Below the pieces are notes generated by a model. The model was not told the DNA's origin. It worked only from the letters and a program-made list of their open reading frames with translations, and did not search any database. From contig JAFQZI010000137.1 in NCBI GenBank assembly GCA_017406005.1, positions 29,068 to 93,067 of the forward strand: 64,000 bases of DNA, written 5' to 3'. Shown in pieces: positions 1 to 8,159 of the stretch (positions within the stretch are counted from its first letter, which is position 1; every line of letters begins with the position of its first letter). Both the position numbers and the translations under genes were made by a program. The DNA is from Oscillospiraceae bacterium. GTDB taxonomy: Bacteria > Bacillota > Clostridia > Oscillospirales > Oscillospiraceae.

Positions 1-43
1 GTCTGTGGGGTCAGGGGTTTGCGGTTTGCCCGTAAAATTCCCT

Positions 44-80
44 TATAAAAATATTCAGGCGGCGCTTTCAGGCGCCGCCT
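44..80 (-). terminator. Rho-independent terminator at the end of the citC-citX transcript
   Basis: A 9-bp perfect GC-rich stem (57-65 with 72-80, loop TTTCAG) is followed on the minus strand by a T-rich run. It overlaps the end of the small broken reading frame at 68-181. Confidence 0.8.
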
Positions 81-181
81 TCCATATGAGGAATCGGGTT
101 GTGCACGGGGCAGCCTTTCTGGCACATGGGGTTTTTTCAGTTGAGGCAGCGGTTTGCCTCTGAAACAATATGTAATGCCAT
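68..181 (-). pseudogene. N-terminal fragment of a GltD/DPYD-like iron-sulfur flavoprotein subunit, with an in-frame UGA
   Basis: Starting at ATG 181, behind a good ribosome binding site (GAGAGGGG, 6 nt spacing), the minus strand reads MALHIVSEANRCLN, then UGA (139-137), then KNPMCQKGCPVHNPIPHM, and stops at a second UGA inside the terminator hairpin. The reading matches the N-terminal cysteine motif RCLNCKNPxCxxGCPVxxPIP of glutamate-synthase small subunits and the related Fer4_20/DPYD domain. The UGA falls exactly on the second cysteine. Full-length relatives continue for hundreds of residues, while this one ends after 37 codons. A decayed gene remnant is the simplest reading. A selenocysteine-containing peptide is possible but I see no convincing SECIS hairpin. 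It would be co-transcribed with citX, whose stop lies 22 nt upstream of this start. Confidence 0.55.
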
Positions 182-203
182 GGTTGTCCCCTCTCAGTTT
201 CAT

Positions 204-719
204 TCAGTTTTTAATGTTTTGATCTTCCCGGATCAGTTCTTTTACTTTACGAAACAGTTCCGCTGCACTGTGACGGCGTGATCTGGCGCATTCCTGTGCC
301 TGGCGGCTGCAGATCAGACAGGTACGATATCTTTTTCTTGACAGCTTTCGGCCATCCGGAGTGAGAACATCAATATCAAAAATACGCCCCAAGCTACTCC
401 CGTCTTCAATTTCGCACATCTGTTTTTTCAGAGAATCAGGGTCGGCATAGATGCTGGCAATCCATTCATCACCGGTTTTTTCATGGATCTCATATTCGCC
501 TGCAATCTCCAAGTTGTTCCCGGATAAAACAGACAGAATCTCGTCCTTCCCTGATAGAAAGGCAGCTCTGATTTCCGGATCTGTTTTAATCGGTCCCGGA
601 ATATTCAGACAAAATGACAAAATTGGATTTCCTTTGAATCTCTTCAACAGATCATTCTGCAGTTCCACTCGCCGGTCCCGACAAGCCATCATATCCTGTA
701 TGGTTACTTCGTTTGCCAT
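204..719 (-). CDS. citX: CitX, citrate lyase holo-[acyl-carrier protein] synthase
   Basis: CitX transfers the 2'-(5''-triphosphoribosyl)-3'-dephospho-CoA prosthetic group onto the serine of apo-CitD. The 171-residue length fits stand-alone CitX. The C-terminal half carries the family motifs GRIFDIDVL, a SRKRYRTCLICS segment and a cysteine/arginine/histidine-rich CARSRRHS. It is the last intact gene of the leftward LysR-citC-citX run, starting at ATG 719 some 9 nt after the citC stop. CitG, which makes the prosthetic-group precursor, is encoded at 8.2 kb on the other strand, so both maturation steps are present. Confidence 0.93.
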   Translation of the reverse strand: MANEVTIQDMMACRDRRVELQNDLLKRFKGNPILSFCLNIPGPIKTDPEIRAAFLSGKDEILSVLSGNNLEIAGEYEIHEKTGDEWIASIYADPDSLKKQMCEIEDGSSLGRIFDIDVLTPDGRKLSRKRYRTCLICSRQAQECARSRRHSAAELFRKVKELIREDQNIKN

Positions 720-728
720 AGGAATACC

Positions 729-1775
729 TCAGTAATGAACAACATTGCTTTCTGCCCTGATACGGGAAACAATCTGAGCAGCTTCTTCGCTTGCGAAATA
801 GCGATACGTTGTTTCCGGAACAAGCTCCTTAAATAACTCTATATCATTATCCTGGATTGCTTTACGGACGGTTGAAGCACTGATTGCCTCACCGTCCTTT
901 TCTTTTCTGGGGACGACAACACAACGAATTCCGTTTGCAGGCAGTTCTTTTTTCATAATTTCGTTGTAAATCCCGGTGACAAGGCTTCTGGGCTCTTCTC
1001 CGACATATCGAACGGTAATACCCAGTACGGCTGCAATGTGCGTAAAGATCGTCAGATCCAGAAGTGCGTGGCCTCGGATGACCGATTCCTCATCACGCTG
1101 AAAGTAGCTTGGGAATGTGGCATTACTGATGATATAAGGCCCGCTGTCATGAATAAACACATTCTTAAGATCCGCAATACCTTCTGCAATCAGGCGTTTT
1201 CTGACAGAATAAGGAATCAGACTGGCATCCTCGCTGACAGCGAAAAGATGAACCACATCATTTTCCAGGGCTGCCTGCTCCACCAGATAGCGGTGCCCTA
1301 AGGTGAAGGGATTGGCATTCATGACGATCGCTGCCACAGAAGATCCTTCTCTGTATTCTTTCTTCAGCCTGTCGAGATAATCCTGAAAACCGGTTTTGCT
1401 GTTTTCCATGAAAACAAGTTCGTCCTCAATGCGAACGATTTCGCGAAACCCCAGATCGGCAAAAAACTTGGCTGAATTACATTTTGTATAAAGATATAAA
1501 TGCACATTGCCCCTCTGGTACTGCATCTCAATCAGGTGAGAAACAACGGTATTCATCAGGCCTTCTCCCTGATGCTCATGGGACACTGCCATGCAGCGCA
1601 GTGTGTTTTTAAAGCAGCTCCCTGTGGCAATGACCTGATCATCGTCATCCACCACGGCACAGGTATAATCCAGATTTCCGTCCAGCCGTATGCCTTCCTG
1701 CTGTAGAAGAGAAACAACCTTTTCCTTCATCCGGCGGTCGGAAGGATAAACTGTTGTAATGCTGTATTCAGACAT
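729..1775 (-). CDS. citC: CitC, [citrate (pro-3S)-lyase] ligase
   Basis: CitC acetylates the thiol of the citrate lyase prosthetic group using ATP and acetate, which activates the enzyme. The protein has 348 residues. The first ~130 look like a GNAT-type acetyltransferase fold (AVSHEHQGEGLMNTVVSHL). The rest is a nucleotidyltransferase domain with NANPFTLGHRYLVE (HxGH-like) and ISASTVRKAI. The start chosen is ATG 1775, because GGGAGGA lies 6 nt upstream; an in-frame TTG at 1793 has no such site. It overlaps the end of the LysR gene by 8 nt, implying translational coupling, and is followed closely by citX. Confidence 0.95.
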   Translation of the reverse strand: MSEYSITTVYPSDRRMKEKVVSLLQQEGIRLDGNLDYTCAVVDDDDQVIATGSCFKNTLRCMAVSHEHQGEGLMNTVVSHLIEMQYQRGNVHLYLYTKCNSAKFFADLGFREIVRIEDELVFMENSKTGFQDYLDRLKKEYREGSSVAAIVMNANPFTLGHRYLVEQAALENDVVHLFAVSEDASLIPYSVRKRLIAEGIADLKNVFIHDSGPYIISNATFPSYFQRDEESVIRGHALLDLTIFTHIAAVLGITVRYVGEEPRSLVTGIYNEIMKKELPANGIRCVVVPRKEKDGEAISASTVRKAIQDNDIELFKELVPETTYRYFASEEAAQIVSRIRAESNVVHY

Positions 1776-2628
1776 GGCTTTCCTCCCTGACAAGATCGAT
1801 AAATGCCTTTACCTGAGGCAGATCATGAGCCTGATCTGTATACATCAGATAAGTAGAGCGTACAAATGGCTCTCCGTCCGAAAAGCTGAGCGGGCGGATA
1901 ATCCCTTCAAAGCTGTGAAGGCAGATTTCCGGAACAACAGCCCATCCGAGCCCGTTTTTTACCATTTCCACACAGGTCGAAATGTTATCCACAACGATCC
2001 CAGTGTTGGTAATATGAATATCATTCTCATGCAGCCACCTTGCAAGCTCTCTTTCAAAGGAGGCGTCTGTTCTCCGGCTGATGAAGGGGACCTGGTCCAG
2101 GTCTGAAAGCTCGAATTCCGTATTCATGATCGCGCATACCGGCTCTCTGCTGATCAGAATCCGATTTTCGTTCCAAAGAAATTCGCCTCTCAGGATAGCC
2201 ACATCGATGGACCCGTCCAGCACCTTCATATACTGATTTCGGCTGTGCCCGGAGATGATATGCGTGTTCACATGAGGATATTTCTTTTTGTACGTTCCAA
2301 GCAGGGCAGGCAGCCGGTACTGTGCAAAATTGATGGATACACCGGCGTTCAGCGTCCCGCAGATTTCATCCTTCCGGGTTGTCAGCTCCGCCCTCATGGC
2401 ATTCATGAGTGCGCCGGCCTTCCTCGTGTGCTCCAGGACCGTTTCTCCTTCCGGCGTGAAATGGATACCCTGCCTCGAACGGAGAAGAATTGTTACCCCC
2501 AGCTCCTCTTCTATAGTGACAATTCTTTTAGAAAGGGACGACTGGGTTATATACAGCCTGTCTGCAGCCTTTGTGATATTGCCTGTCTGGCTCAGGATAT
2601 CCAGAAGTTCAAAGTCTCTTTCTGTCAC
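1768..2628 (-). CDS. LysR-family regulator of the citrate-lyase locus
   Basis: This is a LysR-type regulator of 286 residues. The N-terminal winged helix-turn-helix is clear (TERDFELLDILSQTGNITKAA followed by LYITQSSLSKRI). The C-terminal part is the periplasmic-binding-protein-like effector domain. The start chosen is GTG 2628 with a perfect AGGAGG at 2635-2640; longer in-frame starts lack a ribosome binding site. It leads the leftward citC-citX transcript and is divergent from citDEF, the usual layout for a regulator controlling the divergent operon. The effector is unknown; citrate or a related tricarboxylate is an inference from position. Confidence 0.9.
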   Translation of the reverse strand: MTERDFELLDILSQTGNITKAADRLYITQSSLSKRIVTIEEELGVTILLRSRQGIHFTPEGETVLEHTRKAGALMNAMRAELTTRKDEICGTLNAGVSINFAQYRLPALLGTYKKKYPHVNTHIISGHSRNQYMKVLDGSIDVAILRGEFLWNENRILISREPVCAIMNTEFELSDLDQVPFISRRTDASFERELARWLHENDIHITNTGIVVDNISTCVEMVKNGLGWAVVPEICLHSFEGIIRPLSFSDGEPFVRSTYLMYTDQAHDLPQVKAFIDLVREESHV

Positions 2629-2699
2629 AGATGGCCTCCTTTGATTCAATAACGGAATGGAAAAATTCGATTTCAATTCTTATACACTTGCTAATATCA

Positions 2700-2728
2700 A
2701 TAGTAGCAAAGATTTAAATAGAATTCAA
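2700..2728 (-). promoter_or_regulatory. Predicted sigma-A promoter for LysR-citC-citX
   Basis: On the minus strand TTGAAT (2728-2723), a 17-nt spacer and TACTAT (2705-2700) lie about 70 nt upstream of the LysR GTG start. Confidence 0.55.
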
Positions 2729-2777
2729 GAGCTTTTATCATTCCAAATGCGACTGGAAAATGATGAAAACTATCAAT

Positions 2778-2806
2778 TTTACAAATGCTCAGTTTTGGTG
2801 TACAGT
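2778..2806 (+). promoter_or_regulatory. Predicted sigma-A promoter for citDEF
   Basis: TTTACA (2778-2783), a 17-nt spacer and TACAGT (2801-2806) precede citD. The -10 is weak, as expected for a LysR-activated promoter. The AT-rich region between the divergent starts (2629-2868) is where LysR would bind, but I could not define the site. Confidence 0.5.
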
Positions 2807-2868
2807 ACGTGACGAAAGCAAGACCCGTTAATAGCAAAAAACCCGAAAGGGATAACAGAGGAGGAAAA

Positions 2869-3171
2869 ATGGAAATTACAAAAACAGCAATTGCGGGAAC
2901 GTTAGAATCCAGCGATGCGCAGATCACCGTTGAACCGGCAGAAGAAGGTTTGAAAGTCAGCGTCAGCAGCACGGTGATGAATCAGTACGGCAGGCAGATC
3001 AGAGATTGCGCCTATAAAACCCTGGAGGATCTGGGCGTAAAAACAGGCAGAGTTTATATTGTAGATAAGGGTGCTCTGGAGTGCACACTGAAAGCCAGAA
3101 TCGAATGTGCGGTATTCCGCAGCAATGATGCCTCGGCAAAAAATATCCCCTGGGGAGGTGCAGTGAAATGA
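2869..3171 (+). CDS. citD: CitD, citrate lyase acyl carrier protein (gamma subunit)
   Basis: CitD carries the CoA-derived prosthetic group on which acetyl and citryl groups are exchanged during citrate cleavage. The protein has 100 residues, normal for the family. The motif AGTLESSD places a serine at residue 14, the known attachment position in Klebsiella CitD. The start is ATG 2869, with GAGGAGG just upstream; an earlier in-frame start at 2785 has no ribosome binding site. It overlaps citE by 4 nt (ATGA). The same subunit type also serves citramalate lyase, so the true substrate of the complex is not fixed by this gene. Confidence 0.95.
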   Translation: MEITKTAIAGTLESSDAQITVEPAEEGLKVSVSSTVMNQYGRQIRDCAYKTLEDLGVKTGRVYIVDKGALECTLKARIECAVFRSNDASAKNIPWGGAVK

Positions 3172-4079
3172 TTACACGCAAAAAACCTGAAAAGAACAGA
3201 CTGCGCAGAACAATGATGTTTATGAATGCGCAGAAACCCGGCCTCATCAAGGATGCCTATATTTACGGCACAGACAGCATCATCCTTGATCTGGAGGATG
3301 CCGTTGCAGAAAACCAGAAGGATGCCGCAAGATTTTCCCTTTACCAGGCGCTGAAAAATATCGATTACGGTGACACGGAAGTGATCGTCCGCATCAACGG
3401 GCTGGACACCCCGCACTGGGAGGAAGATATCCGTTGCGTTGTAGCCGGTGGAGCAGACGGAATCCGGATTGCGAAATGTGAAAGCGCAAATGATGTCCAC
3501 ACGGTGGAAGAGCATGTGCTTGCTGCCGAAAAGGAATTCGGTGTGGAGGAAGGCAGAACGCTTCTGATGGCAGCTCTTGAAAGCCCGAAAGGAATCCTCA
3601 ATGCGTATGAAATCTGCACAGCGTCCCCGAGAATGTTCGGCGTGGCGATTTCCGGCGGAGATTTCCGAAAGAGCATGCATGTCCGCATTGAAGAAGGCGG
3701 CATTGAAATGCTCACCGCCCGGGGCATGATGCTTCTGGCAGCGAGGGCAGCCGGAATCCAGTGCTTTGACACGATGTTCCCGAATATTGACGACATGGAA
3801 GGCTTCAAAGCGGAAGTGATCCAGAATCGCAAGATGGGCTTTGACGGCAAGAGCATCGTCAACCCGAGACAGATTGAGTTCGTCCACAAAACCTTTGCCC
3901 CGACGGAGAAGGAAATCGCCTATGCGGAAAAACTGGTTCGCGGCTGCCAGGCGCAGGCCGATGCCGGAATCGGCGTCTACACGGTAGACGGAAAAATGGT
4001 TGATATCCCGTTCTTCGAAGATGCGAAACGCGTGATCCGCTTAGCCAAAGCCTGTGGCGTTTACCACGGCGATCTTTAA
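3168..4079 (+). CDS. citE: CitE, citrate lyase beta subunit (citryl-ACP lyase)
   Basis: CitE cleaves citryl-ACP into acetyl-ACP and oxaloacetate. The 303-residue protein is an HpcH/HpaI-type TIM barrel. Visible family motifs are MNAQKPGLIKDA near the N-terminus, the acidic metal-site stretch ILDLEDAV, AALESPKG and FGVAISGGDF. It is translationally coupled to citD through an ATGA overlap and followed by citF after 16 nt, the standard DEF order. A citramalyl lyase activity in the same architecture cannot be excluded. Confidence 0.95.
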   Translation: MITRKKPEKNRLRRTMMFMNAQKPGLIKDAYIYGTDSIILDLEDAVAENQKDAARFSLYQALKNIDYGDTEVIVRINGLDTPHWEEDIRCVVAGGADGIRIAKCESANDVHTVEEHVLAAEKEFGVEEGRTLLMAALESPKGILNAYEICTASPRMFGVAISGGDFRKSMHVRIEEGGIEMLTARGMMLLAARAAGIQCFDTMFPNIDDMEGFKAEVIQNRKMGFDGKSIVNPRQIEFVHKTFAPTEKEIAYAEKLVRGCQAQADAGIGVYTVDGKMVDIPFFEDAKRVIRLAKACGVYHGDL

Positions 4080-4095
4080 TGAGGAGGACAGACAG

Positions 4096-5664
4096 ATGAT
4101 AAATGCAGTTGGCAGAGATATTCCTGATTATCTTCTTGTAAACGGCCGTGAGGTATACCAGGGCAAGAATTACAGAGACGGCAAGACAGTGAAAAAGGCT
4201 TCTCCCGTAACCGTTAAGCATGAAAAGCCGGAGGAGAACAAGCTCTGTGCCTCCATCCGTGAAGCTTGTGAAAAATGCGGGGCTCATGACGGGATGACTT
4301 TCTCCTTCCATACGGAGTTTCGTGACGGGGATTATGTGGCAGCAATGGTCTGCAAGGTGCTGGTGGAAGAGATGGGTCTGAAGGATCTCCATGTGGCAGC
4401 TACCTCTCTGGGGACAGCCCAGAACATCTTCGCCGATTATATGGAACGGGGCATTATCGTAGAAGCTCAGACCTCCGGTGTCCGCGGAAGAATCGGTGAA
4501 GTAATTTCCGGCGGAAAGCTGAAGAATCCTGCGATCATCCGCAGCCACGGCGGACGCCCGAGAGCTGTTGAAGCTGGTGAAGTGCATATCGATATCGCCT
4601 TTCTGGCAGCAGCTACTTCGGATAACTGCGGCAATGCAAAAGGAACCGGCGGAAAGAACAACTGCGGATCCATGGGCTTTGCAATGCACGATGCGAAATA
4701 TGCCGACCACACCGTTATTGTAACCGATACGCTGGTACCTTTCCCCAACGTTCCGTGCAGTATCTCTTCTGTAGATGTTGATGCAGTCTGTGTGGTTGAT
4801 GCCATCGGCGATGCGGCAAAAATCTCCACAAAGGAAGCCCGTATCACGAACAATCCCAGGGAACTGATGATGGCTGAAAATGTTACAAAGGTTATCGCTG
4901 CTACTCCGTATTTCAAAGACGGTTTCTCCTTCCAGACAGGTGTCGGCGGGCCTTCTCTTGCTGTAAACCGCTATCTTGAAGAAATTATGACCGAAAAGGG
5001 AATCAAGATCAGCTTTACGCTGGGCGGTACAACGGGTGCAGTCTGTGCTCTGCAGGATAAGGGCCTCGTCGGAAAAATCTGCGACACGCAGGACTTTGAC
5101 CAGGTAGCTGCAAAGCATCTGGCCGAGCATCCGGAAAACCATGTGGAGCTTGACCTGAACCAGTATGCCAGCGCAGGAAACAAAGGCGCATATGTCAACA
5201 AGCTGGACTATGTTGTGCTCTCTGCTCTCGAAGTTGATACCAAATTCAATGTCAACGTGATCACCGGATCCGACGGCGTGCTCCGCGGTGCACCGGGCGG
5301 CCATCCGGATGCAGCGGCAGGCTCCAAGTGCTGCATCATCGTCACACCTCTGACGCGCGGCAGGATGGCAACAGTCTGCGATGATGTTGTCACTGTCACA
5401 ACCCCGGGAGACTGCGTGGATGTGGTTGTAACGGATTACGGTATTGCCGTCAATCCGGCAAGGCAGGATCTGATTGCATGCCTGGATGAGGCAGGGATCA
5501 GCCATGTTACGATTGAAACACTGCGGGATAAGGCGTATAGTCTTGTTGGGACACCTGATAAACTGGAATGGGAAGACCAGGTTGTTGCAATCGTAGAAGC
5601 CAGAGACGGAACGATCCTTGATGTTGTCCGCAAGGTAAAGCCCCTTGTTCTTGATGAAAATTAA
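4096..5664 (+). CDS. citF: CitF, citrate lyase alpha subunit (citrate:acetyl-ACP transferase)
   Basis: CitF exchanges the acetyl group on the carrier protein for citrate, forming citryl-ACP. The 522-residue length is typical. The sequence is full length, with the conserved C-terminal stretch GVLRGAPGGHPDAAAGSK and the mid-protein GGKNNCGSMGF region. The start is ATG 4096, preceded by GAGGAGG; an earlier frame extension to 4054 overlaps citE and lacks a site. Next comes a dicarboxylate-type carrier after 23 nt, so uptake and cleavage are probably co-expressed. No oxaloacetate decarboxylase genes lie in this window. Confidence 0.95.
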   Translation: MINAVGRDIPDYLLVNGREVYQGKNYRDGKTVKKASPVTVKHEKPEENKLCASIREACEKCGAHDGMTFSFHTEFRDGDYVAAMVCKVLVEEMGLKDLHVAATSLGTAQNIFADYMERGIIVEAQTSGVRGRIGEVISGGKLKNPAIIRSHGGRPRAVEAGEVHIDIAFLAAATSDNCGNAKGTGGKNNCGSMGFAMHDAKYADHTVIVTDTLVPFPNVPCSISSVDVDAVCVVDAIGDAAKISTKEARITNNPRELMMAENVTKVIAATPYFKDGFSFQTGVGGPSLAVNRYLEEIMTEKGIKISFTLGGTTGAVCALQDKGLVGKICDTQDFDQVAAKHLAEHPENHVELDLNQYASAGNKGAYVNKLDYVVLSALEVDTKFNVNVITGSDGVLRGAPGGHPDAAAGSKCCIIVTPLTRGRMATVCDDVVTVTTPGDCVDVVVTDYGIAVNPARQDLIACLDEAGISHVTIETLRDKAYSLVGTPDKLEWEDQVVAIVEARDGTILDVVRKVKPLVLDEN

Positions 5665-5687
5665 CGTGATTCGGGAGGATTGATGAA

Positions 5688-6947
5688 ATGGCATTATCAG
5701 TAATATCGCTTTTGTGCTTGGTAGGGGCAATTGTCTTCGGGTTTGTGCGGAAAACAAACGTAGGTCTCGTAAGTCTTGGCTTAGCTCTGGTTCTGGGAAC
5801 CATCGGCGGAATGAGCGCAGGGGATATCTATAAAGGATTCCCCTATAAGCTCTTCCTGACATTGATGGGAACGATGCTCTTCTTCGCACTCCTTCAGGAA
5901 AACGGCACACTGGAAAAAGTGTCCCAGCTGATGACCGGTTTGTGCGGGAAGAAAAAGTTCCTGATCCCGATCATTATCTATGTCGTCAGTTTTGTATTGT
6001 CCGCTGCCGGCCCCGGAGCGATCAGCGTTCAGACGGTTATGGTACTCTTTGCAGTTCCGCTTGGTATTCACGCGGGAATCAACCCCATTCTGATGGGCGC
6101 CATGGCGATCCTCGGAGCAGTGGGAGGAACGGCTTCTCCCATTGCCCTGACCGGGATTATTGTGGAAGACCTTCTCGCCGATATGGGTTATTCAGGGCAC
6201 GGAATGCAGATATTCCTTGGAGTTACAGTTGCAAATTTCGTCTGCGCGGTTGTGACCTATATCGTGTTCAAAGGCTGGAAGCAGGGTATGGCTGAAGATG
6301 AGGCAGAAACAGAGAAGGAAAAAGTCCGCTTCACAAGCAAGCAAATCATCAGCGTAATCGCGTTGCTTGTCATGGTTGTAGCTGTGGTTGGGTTCTCCTA
6401 TGACGTGGGCCTTGTGTGCCTGACACTGTCTCTGGTTCTGATTATCCTGAATGCGGCGGATGAAAAGAAGTCTGTGAAGATGATTCCGTGGAACACGCTG
6501 ATTCTGATTGCAGGTGTCAGTGTTCTGATGAATATTACAAAGACCCTTGGCGGCATCGATCTGCTGGCAGATCTGCTGGCTTCCCTCATGACGGCTAGGA
6601 CCGCAGCTCCGATTATCGGCCTCACGGGTGGAATTATGTCCTGGTTCTCGAGTGCCAACGGTGTTGTCTTCCCGACACTGATACCCGCTGTACCCAGTAT
6701 TGCAGAGCAGGTGGGTGGTTCTTCCATCCTCCAGATGGTGGTTGCCATTGTATGCTCGGCAACGGTTGCCGGTATCAGCCCGCTCTCTACCGGAGGCAGC
6801 CTTGTTCTGGCAAGCTACTCTCAGGAGAAGAACCCGGATCCGAAGGAAGAATCCAGCATCTTTATCCGGCTCTTCGCCTTGTCTTTCGGCTGCGTTGCTA
6901 CCGTGTTTGTCCTGACGCTTGTCGGTTTGCTCAGTTTCCTGGGTTAA
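5688..6947 (+). CDS. MatC/IT-superfamily carboxylate carrier
   Basis: This is an integral membrane carrier of 419 residues with about 11-12 hydrophobic segments and a charged central loop (EDEAETEKEK, near residue 205) separating two halves. The N-terminal half resembles the dicarboxylate carrier MatC_N domain (AAGPGAISVQTVM, GAVGGTASPIALTG). The C-terminal half repeats the fold (SSANGVVFPTLIP, AGISPLSTGGSL). It lies directly after citDEF and should import the lyase substrate. It is not of the usual CitS or CitM types, so the substrate could be citrate or another di- or tricarboxylate. Confidence 0.8.
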   Translation: MALSVISLLCLVGAIVFGFVRKTNVGLVSLGLALVLGTIGGMSAGDIYKGFPYKLFLTLMGTMLFFALLQENGTLEKVSQLMTGLCGKKKFLIPIIIYVVSFVLSAAGPGAISVQTVMVLFAVPLGIHAGINPILMGAMAILGAVGGTASPIALTGIIVEDLLADMGYSGHGMQIFLGVTVANFVCAVVTYIVFKGWKQGMAEDEAETEKEKVRFTSKQIISVIALLVMVVAVVGFSYDVGLVCLTLSLVLIILNAADEKKSVKMIPWNTLILIAGVSVLMNITKTLGGIDLLADLLASLMTARTAAPIIGLTGGIMSWFSSANGVVFPTLIPAVPSIAEQVGGSSILQMVVAIVCSATVAGISPLSTGGSLVLASYSQEKNPDPKEESSIFIRLFALSFGCVATVFVLTLVGLLSFLG

Positions 6948-6959
6948 GGAGGAAGCAAT

Positions 6960-8003
6960 ATGTACGCGTATATCGGCTGCAGAACGACAAAAGAGCGCAA
7001 TGCCCGAGGGAAAGGGATCAGTGTCTATCAGGTCTTCGGGGATGAGTGGCAGCTCCAGAGCATCCTTGAAGGGGAAATCAATCCTTCTTATCTGTGCCTC
7101 AACAAAAAACAGGACCGCCTTTATGCGATCCATGGAGATTACAGTGAAGTCAGCGCGTATGCTGTCGGGGAAAACGGGTCTCTCACCAGGCTCGGAACAA
7201 CCGGTACCCACGGAACAAATCCAGTACACCTGGTCCTGAGCCCCAGTGAGAAATGGCTGTATGTTGCCAATCTGCAGACTGGGTCCGTGTCTGTAATCCC
7301 TGTCCAGGAAGATGGGTCTCTCGGCTTTATCCGGCACCTCCGTTTTATCAGCGGGAACGGAGGCCCGGGATATGTCTCCCATCCTCATCAGGTACAACTG
7401 GACAGAACCGGGAAGTGGCTGTTTGTTCCGACACAGGGCAGGCTTCAGGGTGTGGGAAAACTGACAGTTTTCCGGATCCATGAAGAAGACGGGACGCTCG
7501 AAGAAACCTTTGTGGCAAAGGGCCGGACCGGGGCAGAACCGAGGCACTGTGTGCTTCATCCCAACAACCGCTGGCTCTATCTGATCAACGAGAAAGACAG
7601 CACAATTGTTTTCTACCACTTTGATGAGGGAACAGGCAGCCTGAACCCCCAGCAGATGATCACCACGCTCCCGGAGGATTTCTTCGGAGACGGCTGGGCA
7701 AGCGGGATTATCATTGCGGAGGACGGGAAAACGCTGTATGCCTCCAACCGCAAACATGACAGCATCACGGTTTATCATCTGGATCAGGAAACGGGCAGGA
7801 TGACCTGGCTGCAAAATATCAAAACCGGTGGAGGACAGCCGAGATTCCTTACGCTGTCTCCGGACGGAAAGAAAGTCATTGCTGCGAATGAGACCACGGA
7901 CACGCTGACGGTATTTGATGTGGATCCGGAGAATGGAACTCTCGCGGTCGAAAAAATGATAGATACGGAAAGCCCTGTTTGCCTCGTATTCAAAACCCGA
8001 TAA
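6960..8003 (+). CDS. Seven-bladed beta-propeller lactonase (6-phosphogluconolactonase family), first copy
   Basis: This 347-residue protein belongs to the Lactonase/YbhE-like beta-propeller family. Repeats of the blade type are visible (HLVLSPSEKWLYVANLQTGSVSV, HPHQVQLDRTGKWLFV, RHCVLHPNNRWLYLINE, GKTLYASNRKHDSITVY, PRFLTLSPDGKKVIAAN). There is no signal peptide, so it acts in the cytoplasm. It follows the carrier after 12 nt with AGGAGG upstream. A sugar-acid lactonase inside a citrate-lyase operon is unexpected and hints that the operon handles a lactone or a lactonisable hydroxy acid. A second, diverged copy lies at 15470-16459. Confidence 0.85.
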   Translation: MYAYIGCRTTKERNARGKGISVYQVFGDEWQLQSILEGEINPSYLCLNKKQDRLYAIHGDYSEVSAYAVGENGSLTRLGTTGTHGTNPVHLVLSPSEKWLYVANLQTGSVSVIPVQEDGSLGFIRHLRFISGNGGPGYVSHPHQVQLDRTGKWLFVPTQGRLQGVGKLTVFRIHEEDGTLEETFVAKGRTGAEPRHCVLHPNNRWLYLINEKDSTIVFYHFDEGTGSLNPQQMITTLPEDFFGDGWASGIIIAEDGKTLYASNRKHDSITVYHLDQETGRMTWLQNIKTGGGQPRFLTLSPDGKKVIAANETTDTLTVFDVDPENGTLAVEKMIDTESPVCLVFKTR

Positions 8004-8013
8004 TTGAATAAAA

Positions 8014-8080
8014 AAAACAGACAGATAAAACGAAAAACCATTCCTGTAGGGAATGGAAAGACATGAAATCTGTCTGTTTT
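8014..8080 (+). terminator. Nested two-stem hairpin after the lactonase gene
   Basis: A 13-bp perfect outer stem (8014-8026 with 8068-8080, arm AAAACAGACAGAT) encloses a second 7-bp stem (8038-8044 with 8050-8056). It has T-rich or A-rich flanks on both sides. It probably ends or attenuates the citDEF transcript before citG. Confidence 0.7.
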
Positions 8081-8159
8081 ACTTTACGATAGCATTATGG
8101 TTTAATATATGCAGATATGTGCAGAATACAGAAAGCCGGCAAGAGAGGAAGTGATCATA

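Noticed and set aside
90-136. Possible SECIS element just after the UGA at 139-137
   Set aside because: Only weak 3-5 bp stems (TGTGC/GCACA, GCC/GGC) can be drawn, with no convincing apical loop; not enough to call selenocysteine insertion.
1-203. A second minus-strand frame, open from 203 to the window edge
   Set aside because: It has no homologous motif, starts inside the citX end and passes through the terminator hairpin; the neighbouring iron-sulfur frame explains the sequence better.
3859-7814. Very long minus-strand open frames opposite citE/citF and the carrier (683 and 540 codons)
   Set aside because: They are shadows of well-supported plus-strand genes, lack ribosome binding sites and have low-complexity Arg/Cys/His-rich translations.
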